Source of the DNA: Candidatus Eiseniibacteriota bacterium
Lineage (GTDB): Bacteria > Eisenbacteria > RBG-16-71-46
DNA length: 12,426 nt
Direction of reading: 5' to 3'
NCBI GenBank assembly: GCA_903921835.1
Contig: CAIXRL010000695.1
Coordinates: 1-12,426, forward strand
Position numbers and translations under genes: made by a program. Position 1 is the first letter of the stretch, and every line of letters starts with the position of its first letter. Under the pieces are notes generated by a model, which had not been told where the DNA came from, made no database searches, and saw only the letters and a program-made list of their open reading frames with translations. This document shows, piece by piece, positions 5,578-11,914 of the stretch.

Positions 5578-7800
5578 CTAGAAGCGGCGCGTCGCGAACA
5601 CCTGGACCATGTTCGCCGTGTAGCTCAGCTTGTTGTTGCCGAGGAAGAACCCGGCCGCGCTCGTGGGCACGGCCAGCGACGGGTTGACGTTCACGTACGG
5701 GATCGACTGCGCGAGCCAGTCGTTCACGTCGTACTGCACGTAGTCGTACCGGCAGCCGAACTCGAGTCCGGCCGTGTAGTACCAGTGCGCCTCCACCGAC
5801 ACGTCGTGGGTGCGATAGAACCCGGGCGGCAGGTCGAGGGCCTTCACGGGATCGGCCGGCTGTGAGAGCGCATTGACCTGCAGGTCGCGGGTGAACGTGT
5901 ACTGCGTGGCGAGCTGCACCTTCTTCGGCTGCGCCCACCAGGACGCGTGCGCGAAGGCATACACGTTCTTGTCGTCCACGTTGCTCGTCCACGGCAGGCC
6001 CTTAGTCACGTCGGTGTAGAACGTGCCCTCGCCGCCGGCCTGCGTGCTCTTCATCTGGCCGTAGCCGAATCCGCCGCTGAGGTCGACGATGCTGCTGGGA
6101 TGCACTCCCGCTTCGCCGAACACCTGCGTGTTCTGGACGGACTGCAGGCCAATGAGACTGTTCTTGTAGTTGTCCTTGTTCCACCAGCCGCTGAAGGTGA
6201 GGTCCAGCTTTTCGCTGGGCGACCACGTGGCGGCGCCGTTGAACACGGACTGATTGCGGTCCGCGATGTCGAACCGCCTCAGGAAGGCTCTCTCGGCGAG
6301 AGCTCCCGAGCCGTCGTCGTACGTGGTGACGTCGAAGCTGTCCATCTTGCGCTGGCCGTACTTGTAATTGGCCGTCACGTTGAGATTGTCCAGCGGCCGA
6401 GCGCGCACGCCGCCACCGAACACGTTCTCACCGTCCCGTGGGACCTCGCGCGGCTCCGGGTGCACGCGGGTGCGCCGCTCCACGAGCAGCGAGACGTCCA
6501 CGTACCGGTTGATCGAGTAGTCGGCGTCGAGGCCGTACACGTCGTTCCGGCGGCTCCAGGCTTCGCTCTCCGGGGCGGGACTCTTCACCGACGGAAGCGT
6601 GATGCTCTGGTCCGCGGGGGAGTAGCCGGTGAGGAACGAAAGCGATGGGGTCTGGTCGTCGAGCTTCTCCTCGCGGATCCTCAACGTGCCGTAGAGCTTG
6701 GGCAGCGGCCTGCCGACGAGCCGGTAGTCCTGGACGACCGTCATCACCTTGCCGTTCAGGCTCTGCGCCGGCAGGGCTGCGAGGTCATTGGCGTGCAGCC
6801 CTCCCGCCAGCGTGAGCGCGGAGTTGGACGTCAGCGGGATGAACGCCTGGTCCTGCGTCGTCTGGCTGACACCCAGGGTCACCGTGAACGTGCTCGAGTA
6901 CGGCAACTGCACCGAGAACGCCCCTGTACCACGGACGACCCGGTTGTCCGGCGCCATTGCCATTTGACCCGTGGCACCCGTCGTCTTGCCCCCGCTCGCC
7001 CAGCTCGAGTCGTGCGCGACGATCGGGTTGTCCCAGATCAGGGTCGGGATCCGGTTGTGGAAGTCGGAAATACCGATCGACGCCATCACCTTGGCGGGTC
7101 CGTGCGTGTAGTTCCCCGTGGCGTCCACGTCCACGGTGCGCTGGCTGATCGGCACCGGGAGCTCGATGTCGGGATTCATCGAGAAGGTGGTGCCGTAGGC
7201 CGCGGAGCCCTCCCGCTGGCGTTCCGTTCCCCTGACCTCGAACTGCCAGTCCTTGATGGGCCGCAGGCGCAGGCGGAGCTTGGAGACGTCCGTCTGGACG
7301 CCGAGCGGCACGACCGGAGAGGACGCGTAGAGGTTCGCCATGTTCCTGTTGAACGCGGTGGAGTCCTTGAGGACACCGCCGGGGGCGAGCCAGTTCCTGT
7401 TCACCTGCTGCACCGCGTCGGGGAGCCGGAACACCCCGGCCGCGGTCTGCACCCACGGGGAGCGCGTGACGAAACTGAGGTTGTGCGGCGTCTCGTTGTA
7501 CTGCGCGTCGAGCCGCCACGTCACGCCCCTGGCCAGGTACAAGCCGTTGCCCTGGTTGTGGGTCAGCGCGTCGTTGCCCCAGAGCGCTCCCGCGTACGGT
7601 CCGTCGAACTCACGAAGCACGTAGTCGGCGAGGTACCCGCCGCGCGACAGGTCCCGATACTCCTGGTACTTCGCTTCCGGATGGGTCTGTGACCACCACT
7701 GGCCGCCGAACGTCGCGGCACCATCGGACTGCGCCAGCACCTGACCCGCGACAAGAAGCGATGCCGCGAGCACAACCATCGAAATGATTCGCGCTCTCAT
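5578..7800 (-). CDS. MtrB/PioB-family decaheme-associated outer-membrane beta-barrel
   Basis: 740 residues from the ATG at 7800, with AGGAGGAA (7804-7811) just upstream. A signal peptide (MRARIISMVVLAASLLVAGQVLA, cut before Q24) is followed by 'GGQ', 'KYQEYRDLSRGGYL' (44-57) and 'WRLDAQYNETPHNLSF' (95-110). These resemble the N-terminal EYRDL and (I/T)PHnfS signatures I know from MtrB/PioB porins. The rest is alternating amphipathic strands rich in aromatic residues and ends in F740, the usual BAM recognition residue. It is slightly longer than Shewanella MtrB (about 700). In that family the barrel sheathes a periplasmic multiheme cytochrome and carries electrons across the outer membrane. 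The decaheme cytochrome gene ends only 9 nt upstream, which is the strongest functional clue. The N-terminal CxxC of Shewanella MtrB is missing; only one Cys is present, near the C terminus ('FGCRYDY'). It is probably the last gene of the operon, ending at the 5524-5551 hairpin. Confidence 0.87.
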   Translation of the reverse strand: MRARIISMVVLAASLLVAGQVLAQSDGAATFGGQWWSQTHPEAKYQEYRDLSRGGYLADYVLREFDGPYAGALWGNDALTHNQGNGLYLARGVTWRLDAQYNETPHNLSFVTRSPWVQTAAGVFRLPDAVQQVNRNWLAPGGVLKDSTAFNRNMANLYASSPVVPLGVQTDVSKLRLRLRPIKDWQFEVRGTERQREGSAAYGTTFSMNPDIELPVPISQRTVDVDATGNYTHGPAKVMASIGISDFHNRIPTLIWDNPIVAHDSSWASGGKTTGATGQMAMAPDNRVVRGTGAFSVQLPYSSTFTVTLGVSQTTQDQAFIPLTSNSALTLAGGLHANDLAALPAQSLNGKVMTVVQDYRLVGRPLPKLYGTLRIREEKLDDQTPSLSFLTGYSPADQSITLPSVKSPAPESEAWSRRNDVYGLDADYSINRYVDVSLLVERRTRVHPEPREVPRDGENVFGGGVRARPLDNLNVTANYKYGQRKMDSFDVTTYDDGSGALAERAFLRRFDIADRNQSVFNGAATWSPSEKLDLTFSGWWNKDNYKNSLIGLQSVQNTQVFGEAGVHPSSIVDLSGGFGYGQMKSTQAGGEGTFYTDVTKGLPWTSNVDDKNVYAFAHASWWAQPKKVQLATQYTFTRDLQVNALSQPADPVKALDLPPGFYRTHDVSVEAHWYYTAGLEFGCRYDYVQYDVNDWLAQSIPYVNVNPSLAVPTSAAGFFLGNNKLSYTANMVQVFATRRF

Positions 7801-7809
7801 GGCTTCCTC

Positions 7810-8727
7810 CTATCGCAGGAAAGTCTTGCCCGACGGGCTGTTGGAACCGTGGATCTGGGAATGGCAGTTGGAGCAGGAGCGGTTCACGACCTGCAGGGCG
7901 CTCGTTCCGAGCCTGGGGGCGTCGTACAGATTGCCCGGATGACCCGAGGGCGTGTGGCAGCGCTGGCAGAGGAACGGGCGGCGCGCCACCAGCATCTTGT
8001 CGTTGCTCGAGCTGTGCGCCTCGTGGCAGGTCAGGCAGTTCTCGCGAACCGGCGCATGCTCCCAGAGGAATGGGCCGCGCTTGTCGGCGTGGCAGCTCAG
8101 GCACAGGTCGTTGGTCGTCAGCGCGCGGATCTGCTTCGGGCCGGCGCTGCCGTGCGGGTTGTGGCAGTCGTTGCAGCCCATGCCGTTCGTGCCGATCGGC
8201 ATGTGCGAGGACTTGCCCATCGCCAGGTGGTTGCTCTTGTGGCAGCCCAGGCACAGGGCCGTCGTGGTCTCGGCCTTGAGCAGCTTGGCGTGCGCGCCGT
8301 CCTTGCTGTTGTGGATGCTGTGGCAGCCGACGCAGGCGAGATCCTTGCGTGCGTGCGCGCTGTGCTGCCAGTAGAACTGCTCGCCGCCCTTGTGGCAGCC
8401 GAGGCAGATCTCGTTGGCCTTCGCGGCAGCCTGCTTGTCCGGGCGCTGGATCGTCGCGAATCCGGGGTCCTTCGTGTCGCCGCCCGCCGCGACGTGGGCC
8501 GAGCCGGCACCGTGACAGGTCTCGCAACCCATCTTTTCGGGCAGCGCTGCCCCGTCACTCTGCGCACGACCGTGCGAAGTCGTGAGGTACTGCGAGTACT
8601 CCTTCTGGTGACAATCCTTGCAAGCCTCGGAGCCGGCCATCGTGGGGTCGGCCATGACCTGCGAAGCTGCCACCATCAGGAGCGACGTACCGAGCAACAC
8701 GGCACTCAGCATCAAGCCTCGTCGCAT
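7810..8727 (-). CDS. Periplasmic decaheme c-type cytochrome, MtrA/DmsE/PioA-like
   Basis: 305 residues from the ATG at 8727, preceded by a perfect AAGGAGG (8734-8740) with a 6-nt spacer; an upstream extension to 8970 has no ribosome site and would bury the signal peptide. The signal peptide runs to about A26 (QVMA-DP), with no lipobox, so a soluble periplasmic form is expected. There are exactly ten CxxCH heme sites, starting at C36, C68, C108, C132, C159, C185, C209, C231, C254 and C285. Extra histidines (for example 52, 78, 122, 139, 146, 167, 192, 224, 238, 263, 293) could serve as distal ligands for bis-His coordination. Size, heme number and spacing match the DmsE/MtrA group of the MtrAB and PioAB systems, where the cytochrome is plugged into the MtrB/PioB barrel. 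The stop codon TAG overlaps the ribosome site of the next gene (TAGGAGG), so expression of the two is tightly linked. Direction of electron flow (reducing or oxidising an outside substrate) cannot be told from sequence. Confidence 0.92.
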   Translation of the reverse strand: MRRGLMLSAVLLGTSLLMVAASQVMADPTMAGSEACKDCHQKEYSQYLTTSHGRAQSDGAALPEKMGCETCHGAGSAHVAAGGDTKDPGFATIQRPDKQAAAKANEICLGCHKGGEQFYWQHSAHARKDLACVGCHSIHNSKDGAHAKLLKAETTTALCLGCHKSNHLAMGKSSHMPIGTNGMGCNDCHNPHGSAGPKQIRALTTNDLCLSCHADKRGPFLWEHAPVRENCLTCHEAHSSSNDKMLVARRPFLCQRCHTPSGHPGNLYDAPRLGTSALQVVNRSCSNCHSQIHGSNSPSGKTFLR

Positions 8728-8806
8728 CGCTGCCCTCCTTCCCGGGAGGTTGTGGGATTCGCCACGCTGGCGCGCAGCGGTCCCGGTCCATGAATCCACC
8801 GTCAGC

Positions 8807-8842
8807 TGCGTAGAACTACGGATGGACACGAGCAAGCTACGG
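8807..8842 (-). promoter_or_regulatory. Candidate promoter/operator of the cytochrome operon
   Basis: On the minus strand TTGCTC (8835-8830) and TACGCA (8812-8807) are 17 nt apart and end 79 nt before the cytochrome start. The -10-like part lies in CTACGC, similar to GCTACGCTGC before the CPBP gene. Overlapping it is a perfect inverted repeat CGTAG-AA-CTACG (8809-8820), and a further CTACGG half-site begins exactly 21 bp, two helical turns, from the first (8816 and 8837). This looks like a regulator site over a promoter, but it rests on pattern only. Confidence 0.35.
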
Positions 8843-8870
8843 CTCTCTCGCGGCCGCACGCGATGGTCCA

Positions 8871-8880
8871 ATGGTACCAT
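8871..8880. promoter_or_regulatory. 10-bp palindrome upstream of the cytochrome operon
   Basis: ATGGTACCAT is a perfect palindrome, preceded directly by ATGGTCCA (8863-8870), so the left half is also repeated in tandem. It lies about 145 nt upstream of the cytochrome start and 35-40 nt upstream of the candidate -35, in a locally AT-richer patch (8862-8890). It is a plausible activator site; the bound protein is unknown. Confidence 0.35.
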
Positions 8881-9007
8881 GACGTAATGTCCGGCTTGTG
8901 CGCGCGAGAACGCTGGCGCAGAGGCTGGAAGACCGAGCGGGAGTTGCGCCGGTGAAATGAATGCCAGCAAATGAACGGAAAGGCGAGGGGAGGGGCGCAG
9001 GCGAAGG

Positions 9008-9078
9008 CTTCACAATAGATTGCGCGGCGGACGCCAATGGCGCCCGCCGCGCGGGACAGCGCAATCGCCCATGTGAAG
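9008..9078 (-). terminator. Nested inverted repeat after the regulator gene, probable terminator
   Basis: A stem GCGCGGCGG/CCGCCGCGC (9022-9030 with 9044-9052), followed after a one-base mismatch by CGCC/GGCG (9032-9035 with 9039-9042), closes on a 3-nt AAT loop. Outside it are further arms: GATTGCGC/GCGCAATC (9018-9025 with 9059-9066, competing with the inner stem) and CTTCAC/GTGAAG (9008-9013 with 9073-9078). The element starts 4 nt after the regulator stop (9083-9085, minus strand). It therefore probably terminates or attenuates read-through toward the cytochrome operon. The T-content after the stem is low. The rest of the 8728-9082 gap holds the promoter features listed separately. Confidence 0.5.
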
Positions 9079-9082
9079 TGGA

Positions 9083-9898
9083 TCAGCGAACGAAACCGGG
9101 CCTCGGCGTGAACAACAGCGGGTGCCGAGCGATGAACAGACCCGCCTGCAGCCGGTCCGCGAGGCCGAGACGTTCGAGCAGGCGCGTCACGTGCTTCTTC
9201 ACCGTGGGCTCGCTGACACCCATGAAGCCGGCGATCTCCTTGTTCGAACGACCCTCGGCGAGAAACTGCGCGACATCGAGCAGGCGCGGCGAGAGTGGCC
9301 CTTCGCCGGCCGGGTCCAGGAAGCCGGTCAGCGCGACCAGCGTGCCCGGTTCGTACGCCGAACGTCCAGAGGCGACCGCGCGGATCGTGGTGAACAGCGC
9401 CTTCGGGTCGGCGCTGCGACGCACGGTGCCAGCCGCTCCCTGGGCCGCCGCGACCTGCAGGCAGTCGTGCCCGCCACCGCAGAATCCGCCGCGCACGGGC
9501 ACGTCACGCGCGTGTGCGCTGGCGGGCGGGTTGAGGATGAGGCAGTCGCTCCAGCCGCGTTCGGACATCGCGACGACCGGAAGGTCCGGAAGCGCCCCGA
9601 GGACTTCGGGCAGCGCCGGCTCACCGACGGGGCTCGGCAGTGTGAGCGTGAGGACCAACACGTCGGGTTGCAGGCGACGGCAGCACTCGATGGCTTCCTG
9701 CGTGTTGCCGGCTTCACCGACCACGAGGAAATCCTGCTCGGAGCGGATCAGCGAGGCGATGGCGGCGCGATCGATCGCGGCCCCGTCGGCAACGACGACG
9801 TAAATGGCGGAGGAATCCGCCGGCGAATGTGCTTCAGGAGCTTGCGGCGCAACGGCGCGCCGGGCAGCCGGACGTATGCGTGACGTGATCGTTCCCAC
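9083..9898 (-). CDS. NarL/LuxR-type regulator with degenerate receiver and Cys/His insertion
   Basis: 271 residues from a GTG at 9898, supported by GGGAGG ending 5 nt upstream; no ATG precedes the first domain. Residues 1-30 are a Pro/Ala-rich leader. Residues 31-175 align with a response-regulator receiver ('IYVVVADGAAIDRAAIASLIRSE...VVGEAGNTQEA'), but key residues are altered. The first acidic pair is A37-D38. The phosphoacceptor strand reads 'PDVLVLTLTLP', with T84 where Asp is expected. The conserved Lys region reads 'TVRR' (158-161). A roughly 30-residue insertion (about 118-150) contains C119 and C140-GGGH-D-C146; C72-C73 lie earlier. Residues 200-262 are an intact GerE/LuxR helix-turn-helix ('LAEGRSNKEIAGFMGVSEPTVKKHV'). 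It is thus a DNA-binding protein unlikely to be controlled by a classical kinase. It lies directly upstream of, and on the same strand as, the decaheme cytochrome operon, making that operon a natural target. It could be a redox, heme or metal sensor; this is inference. Confidence 0.85.
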   Translation of the reverse strand: MGTITSRIRPAARRAVAPQAPEAHSPADSSAIYVVVADGAAIDRAAIASLIRSEQDFLVVGEAGNTQEAIECCRRLQPDVLVLTLTLPSPVGEPALPEVLGALPDLPVVAMSERGWSDCLILNPPASAHARDVPVRGGFCGGGHDCLQVAAAQGAAGTVRRSADPKALFTTIRAVASGRSAYEPGTLVALTGFLDPAGEGPLSPRLLDVAQFLAEGRSNKEIAGFMGVSEPTVKKHVTRLLERLGLADRLQAGLFIARHPLLFTPRPGFVR

Positions 9899-9955
9899 TC
9901 TATCCTCCCAGGGCCGGCCCCCCGATCTGTCTTGCGGAGGATCTTCCCGTTCTCA

Positions 9956-9965
9956 TTGTATACAA
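9956..9965 (-). promoter_or_regulatory. AT-rich palindrome, likely promoter core of the regulator gene
   Basis: TTGTATACAA is a perfect palindrome in otherwise GC-rich DNA, 58 nt upstream of the regulator's GTG. On the minus strand it supplies TATACA or TACAAT, good -10 matches; upstream, CTGTCA is a loose -35 at 19 nt spacing. The palindrome could also be an operator, for example for autoregulation. The rest of the 9899-10097 gap shows only a loose inverted repeat GTCCGG/CCGGAC (10027-10032 with 10060-10065) after the oppC-like gene. Confidence 0.4.
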
Positions 9966-10097
9966 GCGCGGCCCAACACTCTGACAGGAGCATGAAACAA
10001 TGGCCGGGGCTTGGCAAGTCCTGATGGTCCGGAAGTCGCCATGCCCGCGTCCTTGGAGCCCGGACGATTCATGAACCGCGAGCGGGCGGCGCCGGGC

Positions 10098-11000
10098 TCA
10101 GGAGACGTCGCGGCGGTCCTGCGGGTCGAGCGCGTCGCGCAGCCCGTCCCCGAGGAAGTTGAAGGCCAGCAGCGTCATGGAAAGGGCCAGGCCGGGGAAG
10201 ATCACCAACCAGGGGAAAATGGCGAGCACGCGCGAGCCGTCCGCGACCAGCGTGCCCCACGACGACGCGGGCGGCTGGACACCCAGCCCGAGGAACGACA
10301 GGAACGCCTCCTGGAGGATCACCGCGGGCACCGTGAGCGTGGTGTAGACGATCACGGGTCCCAGCGTGTTGGGCACGAGGTGGCGGAGGATGATGGCGCC
10401 GTCGCTGGCGCCGAGCGCGCGCGCGGCCTCGACGAATGTCTGCCGCTTGAGCGAGAGCACCTGCCCGCGGACGATGCGCGCCATGGTCAGCCACTGCACC
10501 AGCCCGAGCGCGACGAACAGCAGCACGATGCTGTGCCCGAAGAGGACCAGCAGCAGGATGACGAGGAAGATGTAGGGCAGCGAGTACAGCACGTCCACGA
10601 CGCGCATCATCGCCTCGTCCACGGCGCCGCCGGCGTAGCCCGCGATCGCGCCCCACGTGACGCCGACGAGCAGGCTCACCGCGGTGCCCACGAGCCCGAC
10701 GAGCATCGAGATGCGACCGCCCCAGAGCACGCGCGCCAGCGCGTCGCGCCCGAGGTCGTCGGTGCCGAACCAGTGGGCCCACGATGGCGGCGTGGCGCCG
10801 AGCCCGAGGTCCTGCAGCGTCGGGTCGCGCAGGAACGGCAGCCACGGCGACAGGGCCGCCAGCGCGCACACGAGCAGCAGGAAGCCGCCGGAGGCGATCG
10901 CGACGTGGTTGCGGCCCAGGCGGCGCCACGCGTCGGACCACAGGCTGCGCGAGGCGTCCGGTTGCGACACCGTGGCGGGAGGCGCGATGCCGATGCTCAC
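10098..11000 (-). CDS. oppC: Oligopeptide/dipeptide ABC transporter permease, OppC/DppC-like
   Basis: 300 residues from a GTG at 11000 that overlaps the preceding permease stop (GTGA); GGAGG (11005-11009) lies 4 nt upstream. Length equals the family norm (about 300). Layout: a cytoplasmic N-terminal segment with 'SLWSDAWRRLGRNHVAIASGGFLL' and the OppC_N first helix (about 33-52), a periplasmic loop with 'HWFGTDDLGRDALARVLWGGRISML' (76-100), which is the DppC/OppC signature, then the permease core. The EAA loop 'FVEAARALGASDGAIILRHLVPN' (189-211) contacts the ATPases. It ends 'FLGDGLRDALDP', typical of the family. It forms the inner-membrane channel with the OppB-like partner. The next gene downstream is the regulator at 9898, so no oppD/oppF ATPase gene follows here; they may lie upstream of the binding protein or elsewhere. 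The opp symbol is by family; dipeptide or nickel specificity cannot be excluded. Confidence 0.9.
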   Translation of the reverse strand: MSIGIAPPATVSQPDASRSLWSDAWRRLGRNHVAIASGGFLLLVCALAALSPWLPFLRDPTLQDLGLGATPPSWAHWFGTDDLGRDALARVLWGGRISMLVGLVGTAVSLLVGVTWGAIAGYAGGAVDEAMMRVVDVLYSLPYIFLVILLLVLFGHSIVLLFVALGLVQWLTMARIVRGQVLSLKRQTFVEAARALGASDGAIILRHLVPNTLGPVIVYTTLTVPAVILQEAFLSFLGLGVQPPASSWGTLVADGSRVLAIFPWLVIFPGLALSMTLLAFNFLGDGLRDALDPQDRRDVS

Positions 11001-11914
11001 GCCGCCTCCACGCGCGGATCGAGCCGCAGGTACAGCACGTCCACGAACAGGTTCAGCAGCATCAGGGAGGCCGCGTAGAACAGCACCGCGCCGAGCACGA
11101 GCGTGTAGTCGCGGTTGAAGGCGGCGTTGACGAGCTGGCGGCCGAGGCCGGGTATCGCGAAGACCTGCTCGACCACGATCGAGCCCATCATGATGCGCGC
11201 CGCCGCGGGCCCGAGGTAGGAGACCACGGGCAGGATTCCCAGGCGCAGCGCGTGCCTGACCACCACGACGGGCTCGCTCAGGCCCTTGGCGCGCGCCGTG
11301 CGCACGAAGTCCTGCCGCAGCACCTCGAGCATGCCGGCGCGCGTGAGCCGGGCGATGTACGCCACGTAGGCCACCGACAGCGTCACCACCGGCAGCACGC
11401 GGCTCGCCGGTCCGCTCCACAGCGCGGGCGGCAGCCAGTACAGGCCGAGCGAGAACACCAGCACGAGCAGCGGCCCGAGCACGAAGTTGGGCACGGAGAC
11501 GCCGGCGAGCGCGATCGCCATGGCGGCGTGGTCGAGCGCGCGGTGCTGCCGCACCGCGGCGAGCACGCCCGCGGGCACGCCAGTCAGCACCGCGAGCAGC
11601 AACGCCCAGCCGCCGAGTTCCGCCGAGACGCGTACGCCGTCGCGAAGGATGTCCCGCACCTGGCGTTGCGGGTACTCGTACGACGGGCCGAGGTCGCCGT
11701 GCGCGGCGCTCCACAGGAAGCGCGCGTACTGCTGGCCGAGCGGCCGGTCGAGGCCGTACACGCGCGCCATTTGCGCACGCGCGGCCGCGGGGATCGCCTT
11801 CTCGGACTGGAACGGCCCGCCCGGCGCCAGGTGCACCAGGAAGAACGTCAGCGTGGCGATCACCCACAGCGTGGGTACGAACAGCAGCAGCCGGCGCAGG
11901 ACGAGCGTGGTCAC
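10997..11914 (-). CDS. oppB: Oligopeptide/dipeptide ABC transporter permease, OppB/DppB-like
   Basis: 305 residues from a GTG at 11914 that overlaps the stop of the binding-protein gene (GTGA). No clear ribosome site is visible, so translation is probably coupled. It begins 'LVLRRLLLFVPTLWVIATLTFFLVHLAPGGPF', the standard OppB/DppB first helix and APG(G/D)P motif, followed by 'YGLDRPLGQQYARFLWSAAHGDLGPSY' (53-79), another family hallmark. The EAA loop is 'DFVRTARAKGLSEPVVVVRHALR' (202-224), and the 'FAIPGLGRQLVNAAFNRDY' segment (252-270) precedes the last helices. Length matches E. coli OppB (306). It pairs with the downstream OppC-like permease to form the peptide channel of an inner-membrane ABC importer. 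The three-gene order OppA-OppB-OppC and the overlaps indicate one transcript. Confidence 0.92.
   Translation of the reverse strand: MTTLVLRRLLLFVPTLWVIATLTFFLVHLAPGGPFQSEKAIPAAARAQMARVYGLDRPLGQQYARFLWSAAHGDLGPSYEYPQRQVRDILRDGVRVSAELGGWALLLAVLTGVPAGVLAAVRQHRALDHAAMAIALAGVSVPNFVLGPLLVLVFSLGLYWLPPALWSGPASRVLPVVTLSVAYVAYIARLTRAGMLEVLRQDFVRTARAKGLSEPVVVVRHALRLGILPVVSYLGPAAARIMMGSIVVEQVFAIPGLGRQLVNAAFNRDYTLVLGAVLFYAASLMLLNLFVDVLYLRLDPRVEAA

Noticed and set aside
5947..7692. 581-residue open frame on the + strand opposite the outer-membrane barrel gene
   Set aside because: It is Val/Arg/His-rich with no recognisable domain and no ribosome site, and it lies wholly antisense to a gene with clear signal peptide, family motifs and C-terminal Phe. 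Read as a compositional shadow.
7849..8793. 314-residue + strand frame opposite the cytochrome
   Set aside because: It is the antisense of the ten CxxCH motifs and their spacers, giving repeated LVA/AQA strings. No independent coding signal.
8728..8970. N-terminal extension of the cytochrome to an upstream ATG at 8970
   Set aside because: The perfect AAGGAGG at 8734-8740 and the signal peptide both point to the ATG at 8727; the extension would place the signal peptide internally and cover the promoter region.
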